A DNA stretch of 11,703 nt, from assembly GCA_001824135.1 (NCBI GenBank), contig MHWM01000012.1:1-11703 (forward strand), given 5' to 3'. Positions within the stretch are counted from its first letter, which is position 1. Each line of letters starts with the position of its first letter. Origin of the DNA: Candidatus Zambryskibacteria bacterium RIFCSPLOWO2_02_FULL_39_14 (GTDB taxonomy: Bacteria > Patescibacteriota > Minisyncoccia > Phycocordibacterales > Zambryskibacteraceae). The translations under genes and the position numbers were made by a program. Shown piece after piece: positions 1 through 6,100 of this stretch. Under the pieces are notes generated by a model. The model was not told the DNA's origin. It did not search any database and worked only from the letters and a program-made list of their open reading frames with translations.

Positions 1-1
1 T

Positions 2-118
2 GTTTTGCTTTTCGGTACAAAGAAAATCCCAGAACTTGTACGAGGTGTTGGTGATGCTGTTAGGCACGTCAAGAATGGTTTTTCAGATGAGAAAAAGGAG
101 ACAACCGATAAAAAATAG
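2..118 (+). CDS. tatA: TatA/E-family twin-arginine translocase subunit, 3' part
   Basis: This is the last 38 codons of a gene whose start lies left of the window. The visible part runs from the end of the membrane helix (VLLFG) through the hinge into the amphipathic helix and a short charged tail. The hinge FGTKKIPEL is the textbook TatA/E motif (FG, two basic residues, then a Pro-Glu pair), followed by a conserved Gly (GVG). TatA homologues oligomerise in the cytoplasmic membrane and form the pore of the twin-arginine pathway, which exports folded proteins. The charged tail GFSDEKKETTDKK recurs almost unchanged in the next gene at 216-386, which marks the two as duplicates. No tatC is visible; it may lie to the left. 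The family call is firm although the N-terminus is missing. Confidence 0.85.
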   Translation, partial: VLLFGTKKIPELVRGVGDAVRHVKNGFSDEKKETTDKK

Positions 119-153
119 CTAAAATCGCATAACCATTGTCTGACCGCTTTACT

Positions 154-189
154 TCCACCCACTGATGGTTTACCATTAATTGTGGTGGA
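154..189. repeat. Imperfect inverted repeat between the two tatA copies (possible weak terminator)
   Basis: Outer arms TCCACC and GGTGGA enclose an inner hairpin, ATGGT-TT-ACCAT, which extends by a G-T and a T-A pair. The outer arms are followed by the T-rich run TTATTATT. It could end transcription of the first tatA copy or lower read-through into the second. The T-run is broken by A residues, so a classical intrinsic terminator is not certain. Confidence 0.35.
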
Positions 190-215
190 TTATTATTAAG
201 TAATAAAAAAATATC

Positions 216-386
216 ATGTTTGGATTTGGAACTACTGAAATAATTCTTGTGGCTGGTCTGCTCATCCTGTTTTTTGGAGCAAAGAAAGTATCAGATCTTG
301 CTCGCAATGTTGGGGAAGCTATCAAGCATATCAGAGGTGGGTTTTCAGATGAGGCAAAAAAGGACACAACCGATAGAACCAGATAG
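216..386 (+). CDS. tatA: TatA/E-family twin-arginine translocase subunit, complete 56-aa copy
   Basis: This short gene encodes a complete TatA-like protein of the Tat export pathway, which moves folded proteins across the cytoplasmic membrane. It begins MFGFGTTEII, with a polar Glu at position 8 where TatA proteins carry Gln or Glu. One membrane helix follows (about residues 8-21, ending LFFG), then the basic hinge AKK, then an amphipathic helix (residues 25-41) with the conserved Gly33, and the tail GFSDEAKKDTTDR. At 56 aa it is at the short end for TatA. The hinge reads KKVSDL instead of KKIPEL as in copy 1, so the usual Pro-Glu is Ser-Asp. No Shine-Dalgarno site is present; upstream is only A/T-rich. 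An open frame at 247-498 in another frame is a shadow. The family call is firm; a specialised role for this copy is inference. Confidence 0.87.
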   Translation: MFGFGTTEIILVAGLLILFFGAKKVSDLARNVGEAIKHIRGGFSDEAKKDTTDRTR

Positions 387-420
387 AAATCATGAAGGTT
401 TCTGTGCGCTGATGTGTAGG

Positions 421-484
421 GTAAGCTACTTCGACAGGTCGTTCGACCTTGAGGGTCTCAGACCCGATAGGCTCAGGGTAAACC
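421..484. repeat. Intergenic hairpin-rich palindromic element
   Basis: The segment contains two tight hairpins in a row: GGTCG-TT-CGACC at 437-448 and GGGTC-TCA-GACCC at 453-465. They are flanked by ACTTCGACAGG on the left and AGGCTCAGGGTAAACC on the right. TTCGAC occurs twice (430-435 and 442-447) and CTCAG twice (457-461 and 472-476). The outer pieces joined together would read TTCGACAGGCTCAGGGTAA, which resembles short intergenic repeats I recall from Patescibacteria genomes; that recall is unchecked. It sits between tatA and the next gene and is not credibly coding. It could be a dispersed palindromic repeat, a small mobile palindrome, or an RNA hairpin pair at the end of the tatA transcript. 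Confidence 0.5.
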
Positions 485-494
485 AGAATAAAAT

Positions 495-1148
495 ATGAAG
501 AGCTGGAAACGTATTACTTTAGTAATTTTTGTTTTGGTTGGAGGTACTACGTCTTTTGGCTATTGGTCTATCAAACAATTTGATAGCGTGTTTGATAATT
601 TGAGTGCAACATATCTTGCAAACACTCATTCAGTTTATCCATCTTTTAAACGAAATGCAGGACTAGCTTCCACTTCTCCAGAGATACTTGGAGAACTTGC
701 CACCTCTACCGAGGGAATCATATTGGCAACCACCTCGACTACGACCACTGCTACCACCACACCTGTGGTTACTGCTTCCGCTAATTTGGAACTATCTTTT
801 ACCTTCCCCCAGAGCAACGCCCAAGTCTATATCGGCTGTACTTATCCAATTTCTTGGCAGTCATCTGCGACAATAACTTCACTAGAGACCGCTCTTATTG
901 ATGCTGGTACGAGAGAGGCTGTTGGGCCGAAAACAGGCGGTTTGGCAAAAGAAAATACTATAAAAAAAGATTTAGCAAATTTAGAATGGAAAGTGGGGGT
1001 TGTCTGGCCGGGAGCATATTACATTAAAGTATCGAAGATAAATGGCGTTGAAGCAGAATTTAGAAGCAAAACCTTTCAAATAAACAAAATGCCAGAAGGA
1101 ATTGATGAGGAAGAGAAAATCAATATCTGCCGAGAATCTAGTGGTTAA
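495..1148 (+). CDS. Exported, membrane-anchored protein with Thr-rich linker and beta-sandwich-like domain
   Basis: The 217-aa product has the basic start MKSWKR, then one hydrophobic segment (about residues 7-24) that should act as an uncleaved signal anchor, so the rest lies outside the membrane. Residues 70-96 form a Ser/Thr-rich linker that includes a run of Thr and Ala, the kind of stretch that is often O-glycosylated. Residues 97-197 look like one beta-rich domain: it opens LELSFTFPQSNAQV and has PISWQSS, then WPGAYYIKVS, a pattern like the Kre9/KNH-type cell-wall domain (PF10342). That match is by eye only. The C-terminus is acidic. Two Cys (115 and 212) could pair. There is no Shine-Dalgarno site, and the start is the first ATG of the frame. 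The function is unknown; a surface or glycan-associated role is inferred from the layout and neighbours. Confidence 0.7.
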   Translation: MKSWKRITLVIFVLVGGTTSFGYWSIKQFDSVFDNLSATYLANTHSVYPSFKRNAGLASTSPEILGELATSTEGIILATTSTTTTATTTPVVTASANLELSFTFPQSNAQVYIGCTYPISWQSSATITSLETALIDAGTREAVGPKTGGLAKENTIKKDLANLEWKVGVVWPGAYYIKVSKINGVEAEFRSKTFQINKMPEGIDEEEKINICRESSG

Positions 1149-1172
1149 CTTTCTTTCATTTAATCTCTACGT

Positions 1173-1178
1173 TATAAT
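1173..1178 (+). promoter_or_regulatory. Candidate -10 box upstream of the cohesin-domain gene
   Basis: A perfect TATAAT lies 41 nt before the ATG at 1220 and just after the preceding gene. It would give a 5' leader of roughly 35 nt. No good -35 box is seen at 16-18 nt spacing. Confidence 0.35.
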
Positions 1179-1219
1179 TCTTTTACCGATAATCATTGTT
1201 CTTTTCACTATTTTTAAAT

Positions 1220-2200
1220 ATGGTTTTAAAAAAAATTATAGATAATAAAATAGTTTATGGTGTTATCATATTTGCTTTCGGTATATTCTTATTTGGGTGT
1301 AATAGTGCTTATGCAGCTTCGCTTTATTTCTCTCCCTCATCTGGAAATCAGACAGCTGGCAATATTTTGAATGTCAATGTTTTGGTCAACACCCAAGGCA
1401 AGGTGATAAACAATGCTGATGCTGTTATCAGGTTCCCAGCCAATATATTAGAAGCGGTTTCTATTAGTAAGACTGGCTCCATCTTCTCTCTTTGGGTAGA
1501 GGAACCAGCTTTCTCTAATAGTGCGGGGACTATTAGCTTAAATGGGGGTCTACCCACACCCGGCTTCACCGGTTCTGCTGGCAAGATGGTCAGTATTGCC
1601 TTTAGGGTGAAGACTGCCGGTTCTGCTTCACTTGCCTTTACTTCTGGAGCAGTGAGAGCCAACGATGGTTTCGGTACTGATATCCTTAGTTCTCTAGGTA
1701 CAGCCACATTCACCATCTCTCCCGTGCCCGTGATCCCTGTTCCTGAGCCAACACCAACACCGACTATCGTAGATGAACCGGTAGTAGAAGAAGAGGTGTA
1801 TACGCTACCGGAACCAATCGAACCTGTTCTGGAAGTTAATTGGATTAACAGGATTATAGAATTTATAGCCAACATCAATCTCGTTAGTTCTCTTCTTTGG
1901 GCAGTCATCCTCATTGTTCTCTTAGTTATCCTCTTGATGTATGGCAGGAGTCGTTTCGTCCGCTTGCGCTCCGGAGTTAGAAAAGAGACTGACGATGTGG
2001 AGAAGGTTCTGCATCATTCCTTTGATACTATCAAGGAAGACATCGTGGCTTGCGTTGGTCTCCTAGAGAGAGCAAGAAAGAGGAGACACTTAACAGAGGA
2101 AGAACGTGCTGTGGTGAGTCTCTTGAAGCAACATCTTAGAACAACGGAAGAATTGGTGACCAAAGAAATCCACGATATTCGTCGCCACGCAGAGAAGTAG
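1220..2200 (+). CDS. Membrane-anchored protein with cohesin-like domain and cytoplasmic helical tail
   Basis: The start is taken at ATG 1220, giving MVLKKIIDNK followed directly by the signal sequence; the frame also allows a TTG at 1196, which would only add eight residues. A signal peptide spans residues 1-32 and ends SAYA-A, a good signal peptidase I site; LFGC just before it is a poorer lipobox. Residues 33-167 form a cohesin-like beta-sandwich: LYFSPSSGNQTAGNILNVNV, then the ADAVIRFPANIL, SIAFRV and TATFTI strands. Residues 168-205 are a Pro/Glu-rich stalk, 222-241 a membrane helix, and 247-326 a charged, probably coiled-coil cytoplasmic segment rich in Arg, Glu and Lys. Cohesin domains bind dockerins or sit in surface proteins. 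No dockerin is visible here, so the partner is unknown. The domain order with a cytosolic helical tail suggests a surface-to-cytoplasm link. Confidence 0.8.
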   Translation: MVLKKIIDNKIVYGVIIFAFGIFLFGCNSAYAASLYFSPSSGNQTAGNILNVNVLVNTQGKVINNADAVIRFPANILEAVSISKTGSIFSLWVEEPAFSNSAGTISLNGGLPTPGFTGSAGKMVSIAFRVKTAGSASLAFTSGAVRANDGFGTDILSSLGTATFTISPVPVIPVPEPTPTPTIVDEPVVEEEVYTLPEPIEPVLEVNWINRIIEFIANINLVSSLLWAVILIVLLVILLMYGRSRFVRLRSGVRKETDDVEKVLHHSFDTIKEDIVACVGLLERARKRRHLTEEERAVVSLLKQHLRTTEELVTKEIHDIRRHAEK

Positions 2201-2248
2201 CTCGTATATTGCCCGCTTTCGGTATATATTTACCTTACTTAATCGGTG

Positions 2249-2254
2249 TAGAAT
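2249..2254 (+). promoter_or_regulatory. Candidate -10 box, leaderless type
   Basis: TAGAAT (5 of 6 with TATAAT) ends 8 nt before the ATG at 2263, so transcription would start at or next to the start codon. The same stretch contains AGGAT at 2256-2260, too close to the ATG to be a good ribosome site. No convincing -35 box is seen. Confidence 0.35.
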
Positions 2255-2262
2255 AGGATGCA

Positions 2263-3066
2263 ATGTCTGGTATTGTCGTCATTACAACTAAAGGAGAAGC
2301 TAGAAGAAATTTCGTAAATGTGCTCCATGAAGAAACAGATAATGCCGTCGCATTAGTTGTTCTTCAGAACGTGAGAAGACTAAATCTTACAAAAAGAATC
2401 ATCTCTTTATATAAGAAAGTTGGTTTTTTCGGGATGTTTTTTGAATTATATCATTTTCTAGCAGTTAAATTATCATCACAAAAAAAATATGCACTCGCCC
2501 TTCTTTCCTACCGTTCAGTCATATCTAATGTACAAGTGGAATATCTAACAGAGACATTGGAAACAAACGATATAAATGAGGATACTATATATGAGCATAT
2601 TAAAAAAATTAACCCCGATATCATCGTTATTTGGGGCGGATATATTTTAAAACCGCGACTTTTAGAAATTGCGCGACATGCTATAAATATGCATTTTGGT
2701 GTTGTGCCATATTATAGAGGAGTTAACGGCGTTCAACATGCTATTTTAAATGATGATTTCGATCATATCGGCATAACTATTCATCATGCAGTTTCAGAAG
2801 TTGACGCTGGAGAAGTTATCAAGATAATAGATACTAGTTATCGAAAATCTCCAGAAAATTTCTTCATAACATTAAATGACATGGCTACACGAGAATACAT
2901 TAATGTTATAAAAACTATTCTAAAGGAAGGTAGTATTGCATCAAGACGACAAGATTTGAGTAAAGGTAAAAACTATTTATCTAAAGAATGGACTTATGGA
3001 GAACAAAATATGTTGGCTAAAAAGATTTTGGCATGGAAGAAACCATACAAAAAACTACAAAAATGA
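2263..3066 (+). CDS. Formyltransferase family protein, probably sugar N-formyltransferase
   Basis: The 267-aa protein belongs to the formyl transferase fold (PF00551), whose members move a formyl group from N10-formyltetrahydrofolate to an amine. The catalytic signature is present: INMHFGVVPYYRG with Asn142 and His144, and GITIHHAVSEVDAGEVI with Asp181, matching the Asn-His-Asp triad of PurN, Fmt and the sugar formyltransferases. Residues 40-90 form a helical insert (KRIISLYKKVGFFGMFFELY) seen in relatives outside PurN. It lacks the C-terminal domain of Met-tRNA formyltransferase and is not in a purine operon. Its stop overlaps the start of a glycosyltransferase (ATGA), so N-formylation of an amino sugar, as in VioF or QdtF chemistry, is the best guess. 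The exact substrate cannot be read from the sequence; no aminotransferase lies in the window. Confidence 0.8.
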   Translation: MSGIVVITTKGEARRNFVNVLHEETDNAVALVVLQNVRRLNLTKRIISLYKKVGFFGMFFELYHFLAVKLSSQKKYALALLSYRSVISNVQVEYLTETLETNDINEDTIYEHIKKINPDIIVIWGGYILKPRLLEIARHAINMHFGVVPYYRGVNGVQHAILNDDFDHIGITIHHAVSEVDAGEVIKIIDTSYRKSPENFFITLNDMATREYINVIKTILKEGSIASRRQDLSKGKNYLSKEWTYGEQNMLAKKILAWKKPYKKLQK

Positions 3067-3947
3067 GACTTCTAATTATCACTCAAAAAGTTAATAAAAA
3101 TGATCCAATTCTCGGTTTTTTTCATCGTTGGATAGAAGAGTTTGCTAAACGTTTCGAAAAACTGACTGTAATTTGTCTCGAGAAAGGCGAGTACTCATTA
3201 CCTGAAAATGTCCGAGTTCTGTCTCTTGGCAAAGAAGAGGGTAGGTCAAAAGCGGAGTACCTCTCGAGATTTTACAGATATATTTGGGAGGAGAGAAATA
3301 ATTATGATGCGGTGTTTGTACATATGAATCAAGAGTACGTTCTACTTGGATGGAAGTTCTGGAAATTATGGGGTAAAAGAATTTATCTTTGGAGGAATCA
3401 TGCTAAGGGAGATTTCTGGACTAGGCTTGCCGTTCTTTTTTCCGATAAAGTTTTCTACACTTCACCAAGTTCATACACTGCCAAGTTTAGGAAATCTGTT
3501 CAAATGCCCGTGGGTATCGACACTGATTTCTTCAAGCCCGATTCCAATATTACAAGGATGCCTGGCACTTATTTATTTTTAGGTAGAATTTCACCGATTA
3601 AAAAGGTGCTGGAATTTATTGATTGGGTCAAAGAGAATCAATACAAGGCAACCATTGCCGGCCCAATCCTTGCGGAAGACAGGGAATATGGAGAACAAGT
3701 CAAGCGTAATCTCACTGACAAAATTAAATTTCTCGGGCCGGTGAACCAAGAAGAAGCACTCCAACTCTATCAATCACACGAAACTTATGTAAATATGACA
3801 CCTGCCGGTAGTATGGACAAAACTATCTTTGAAGCAGCTGCTTCAGGGATGAAACTCGAAGTGCGAAATCCAGATGCAAAAGATTTTAGAGTCGAAGATC
3901 ATAGTTTAAAATTACTTATGGAAAAGTTAAAACTAGCTTTGATTTAG
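3063..3947 (+). CDS. GT4-type (group 1) glycosyltransferase, compact
   Basis: The start is taken at ATG 3063, which overlaps the preceding TGA as ATGA and gives MRLLIITQKV, the usual first strand of a GT-B fold; the ATG at 3033 lies inside the previous gene. The 294-aa product has an N-terminal acceptor domain (1-145), the linker motif PVGIDTDFF (149-157), the strand-loop LFLGRISPIKK (171-181) that opens the nucleotide-sugar domain, and TPAGSMDKTIFEAAASG (246-262), the donor-binding helix in place of the EX7E motif. GT4 enzymes transfer a sugar from a nucleotide sugar with retention. The protein is about 60 residues shorter than usual: after AAASG the frame goes almost straight to the last helix, so the loop and strands around the donor base are reduced. 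Coupling to the formyltransferase suggests it handles an N-formylated sugar (inference). Its 3' end overlaps the convergent gene by 15 nt. Confidence 0.83.
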   Translation: MRLLIITQKVNKNDPILGFFHRWIEEFAKRFEKLTVICLEKGEYSLPENVRVLSLGKEEGRSKAEYLSRFYRYIWEERNNYDAVFVHMNQEYVLLGWKFWKLWGKRIYLWRNHAKGDFWTRLAVLFSDKVFYTSPSSYTAKFRKSVQMPVGIDTDFFKPDSNITRMPGTYLFLGRISPIKKVLEFIDWVKENQYKATIAGPILAEDREYGEQVKRNLTDKIKFLGPVNQEEALQLYQSHETYVNMTPAGSMDKTIFEAAASGMKLEVRNPDAKDFRVEDHSLKLLMEKLKLALI

Positions 3948-4973
3948 TTGGTTGTAGACAGCTTTCAACTTCTGATTGAAAACAGTCGGTGAGAAGTTCC
4001 TTTCGGCGAATTTTATGGCATTTTTACCCAGCTCAGTTTTTTCTTCTTTCGGTAGTTTAGAAAATTTTTCGATTGCCTCGGCCAATTTTTGGGCCGACAG
4101 ATCCTTGAGTACAAAGCCGGCTTTGGACTGCTCCAAGATCACTCTCTGGTCGCTCACAGATGAGCCGATTACTGGTCTTCCGGCCGCCAAATATTCTGAA
4201 AGCTTCTGCGGATATTGCAAGTCACTAACTTTCCCCGCTAAGCGCGGGGAAACCATGACATCGCAATTTTTTATCAATTTTGAGGCATCTTCCCTCTGGA
4301 ATTTGCCTTTATAAATTATATTTGAAGTATTGGGAAATTTAGATTTGTCAGAATGGTCAAAGCCTGCCAACTGAAATTTAATATAAGGCACGCCCTCTAG
4401 TATCTTGGCGGTTTCCATTAAGATACCTAATCCCTGCCACCAACTACTATTTCCTTGATAGCCGACTAACAAATATTTTCTAGCCTGAAGTTTTTCAAAC
4501 AATATCGGGAAGTCAACAGGTCCCCAGATAACATTCAGATTTTTCTTACTATAAAGTATTTTTGATATATAGTCCTTCTGGGTGTAGCTCATCACAATAA
4601 CTCCATTGGCAAATATATATCCAACTATATCTAAAAGGAGAAATATTATTCGTTTCCAGATTCCTAATTGATCTTTTGTTTCAAACCAACTCCACCCATG
4701 CATCTCAAAGATTATCTTAGTTCTTGGATTGATTAGCTTATACAGCATTATTGGTATTATGGATATAGTACTAAAACCGTGAATAATATCCGGCTTTAGC
4801 AGTCTTATCTGTTTGATAGCCTTGAGACTGAATTGACCAAATTTTGCATTTCCAGCGGAGATAACGCTTGTATCGCAAAAGTTCGAAACGCATTCAATGA
4901 CGGTCTTAGCCCTGATCGGAGTACCTGTCAACTGATTGATGTCAAATGGACAAATAAATATAACTTTTCTCAT
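3933..4973 (-). CDS. GT4-type (group 1) glycosyltransferase
   Basis: The 346-aa enzyme has both Rossmann halves of a GT-B glycosyltransferase. The N-terminal half opens MRKVIFICPFDINQLTGTP, with the Gly-rich acceptor loop, and carries PDIIHGFST (61-69) and FEMHGW (89-94). The C-terminal half starts near VGYQGNSSWWQG (170-181) and carries VSPRLAG (241-247) and the donor-site helix PQKLSEYLAAGRPVIGSS (255-272). The second Glu of the EX7E motif is present in LSEYLAAG, while the first position is Leu, a common variation. The start codon overlaps the stop of the epimerase gene as ATGA, so the two are co-translated. It probably adds the sugar made by that epimerase (inference from coupling). A GC-rich 9-bp inverted repeat at 4230-4252 lies inside the coding sequence. 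Confidence 0.87.
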   Translation of the reverse strand: MRKVIFICPFDINQLTGTPIRAKTVIECVSNFCDTSVISAGNAKFGQFSLKAIKQIRLLKPDIIHGFSTISIIPIMLYKLINPRTKIIFEMHGWSWFETKDQLGIWKRIIFLLLDIVGYIFANGVIVMSYTQKDYISKILYSKKNLNVIWGPVDFPILFEKLQARKYLLVGYQGNSSWWQGLGILMETAKILEGVPYIKFQLAGFDHSDKSKFPNTSNIIYKGKFQREDASKLIKNCDVMVSPRLAGKVSDLQYPQKLSEYLAAGRPVIGSSVSDQRVILEQSKAGFVLKDLSAQKLAEAIEKFSKLPKEEKTELGKNAIKFAERNFSPTVFNQKLKAVYNQLNQS

Positions 4974-6019
4974 TGTCTGTGACTAGCGCACATTTCCGTC
5001 AAGATGTTGTCAATATCGTACTGTTGTTTCCATTCTGGATAATGCTTTTGAAACTTAGAAGTGTCGGAAACATACCAAATATGGTCACCAATACGTGCCT
5101 TGTCGTTGTATTCTATGATTGCTTTTCTGCCACTAATTTTTTCTATTTTTTCTATGGCTTCAAGTATGGAAATATTGGACATGCGTCCACCTCCAGCATT
5201 GTAAATCTCTCCTTTCTTGGGATTCTCGTAGAAGTGCCAAAACATACTTACTAAATCGTGCGCATGGATATTATCTCGCACCTGTTTTCCCTTATAACCG
5301 AAGATTGTATATTTCTTGCCATCAAGGATGCACTTAACTAAATATGCGAGAAAGCCGTGAAGCTGGGCTCCGCTATGCTGGGGACCAGTTAGGCACCCTC
5401 CCCGAAATACCCCTGTCTTTAAGCCGAAGTATCTGCCATATTCTTGAACCATAATATCAGCGGAAATCTTGGATACGCCAAAGACACTATGAATTGTCTG
5501 ATCCAGACTCATAGATTCATCAATACCTTTATGATATTTATGCTTAGGATCAATCTCATATCTTTTTTCAAGTTCTACTAATGGAAGTAAATTTGGGTTA
5601 TCGCCATAGACCTTGTTGGTTGAAGTAAAAATAAATACAGCATCTGGAGCATGGTTTCTAACATTTTCAAGAAGGATTAATGTTGCTCGAGCGTTAATAT
5701 CAAAATCAGTCATAGGCTCTTTGGCCGCCCAATCATGACTTGGTTGAGCGGCTGTGTGTATCACTAAATCAAATTTATTTGATTTAAATAAATCTTCAAT
5801 TTTTTTGTCATCTCTAATATCAATATCAAGATGTTTATAATGATTCTTAAATTCTGATTCCAGACGATCTCTCATCCAACGCGTACTTGCTTCATCACCG
5901 AAGAATTTTTTTCTCATATCATTATCGATGCCCACGACCAAAAACCCCTTTTGAATTAGAAAACGTACTGACTCAGAGCCAATAAGGCCACATGAACCTG
6001 TTACTAGGACTTTCTTCAT
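4970..6019 (-). CDS. Extended-SDR NAD-dependent epimerase, CDP-paratose 2-epimerase-like
   Basis: The 349-aa protein starts MKKVLVTGSCGLIGSESVRF, with the TGxxGxxG NAD-binding loop (residues 7-14) and Asp32 for the adenosine ribose. Segments typical of the CDP-paratose/tyvelose 2-epimerase group follow: FFGDEASTRWMRDRL (39-53), TAAQPSHDWAAKEP (89-102), GGCLTGPQHSGAQLHGF and IFGYKGKQVRDNIHAHDLV. Such enzymes invert a hydroxyl on a nucleotide sugar through an NAD-bound keto intermediate. The catalytic YxxxK is changed: the sequence reads SVFGVSK, so the Tyr is Phe180, with Lys184 kept; the TTT codon at 5480-5482 is unambiguous. I recall Phe here in a subset of relatives, so this may be a subfamily trait. 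The upstream genes that make paratose are not in the window, so the true substrate is open. The GT4 gene starts inside its stop codon. Confidence 0.82.
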   Translation of the reverse strand: MKKVLVTGSCGLIGSESVRFLIQKGFLVVGIDNDMRKKFFGDEASTRWMRDRLESEFKNHYKHLDIDIRDDKKIEDLFKSNKFDLVIHTAAQPSHDWAAKEPMTDFDINARATLILLENVRNHAPDAVFIFTSTNKVYGDNPNLLPLVELEKRYEIDPKHKYHKGIDESMSLDQTIHSVFGVSKISADIMVQEYGRYFGLKTGVFRGGCLTGPQHSGAQLHGFLAYLVKCILDGKKYTIFGYKGKQVRDNIHAHDLVSMFWHFYENPKKGEIYNAGGGRMSNISILEAIEKIEKISGRKAIIEYNDKARIGDHIWYVSDTSKFQKHYPEWKQQYDIDNILTEMCASHRQ

Positions 6020-6028
6020 AACAATACA

Positions 6029-6034
6029 ATTATA
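6029..6034 (-). promoter_or_regulatory. Candidate -10 box of the epimerase-GT4 operon, leaderless type
   Basis: On the minus strand the sequence reads TATAAT, exactly 9 nt before the ATG at 6019, so the mRNA would start within a few bases of the start codon. The -35 region is weak. The 81-bp gap between the divergent genes must also hold the promoter of the plus-strand operon; TATACT at 6031-6036 and GATAAT at 6068-6073 are weak candidates. Confidence 0.4.
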
Positions 6035-6100
6035 CTATTTCTTAAATTGCAAGATATTATCCTAACAGATAATATGAACAAACGCCTCAAATCTAATTCC

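Noticed and set aside
247..498. Open frame of 83 codons on the plus strand overlapping the second tatA
   Set aside because: It runs in another frame over tatA and the palindromic element. Its product has no recognisable pattern, while the tatA frame gives a complete family protein.
1348..1914. Long minus-strand open frame (188 codons) over the cohesin-domain gene
   Set aside because: Its product is low-complexity Ser/Thr/Gly/Val sequence opposite a Pro/Glu-rich stalk, the usual shadow of a real gene. The plus-strand frame has signal, domain and membrane features.
2249..2262. AGGAT before the ATG at 2263 as a Shine-Dalgarno site
   Set aside because: The spacing of about 2-5 nt is too short for good ribosome binding; the neighbouring -10-like box explains the stretch at least as well.
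4230..4252. Perfect 9-bp inverted repeat TTTCCCCGC-TAAGC-GCGGGGAAA, resembling a type I-E CRISPR repeat or a terminator hairpin
   Set aside because: It is a single copy inside the GT4 coding frame, where it encodes part of the family segment VSPRLAGKV. There is no second repeat, spacer pattern or cas gene, and no T-run follows on either strand.
5766..5795. AT-rich inverted repeats (AAATCAAA-TTTA-TTTGATTT, then GATTTA-AA-TAAATC)
   Set aside because: They lie inside the epimerase coding sequence in a Lys/Asn/Phe-rich stretch, where such low-complexity symmetry arises by chance.
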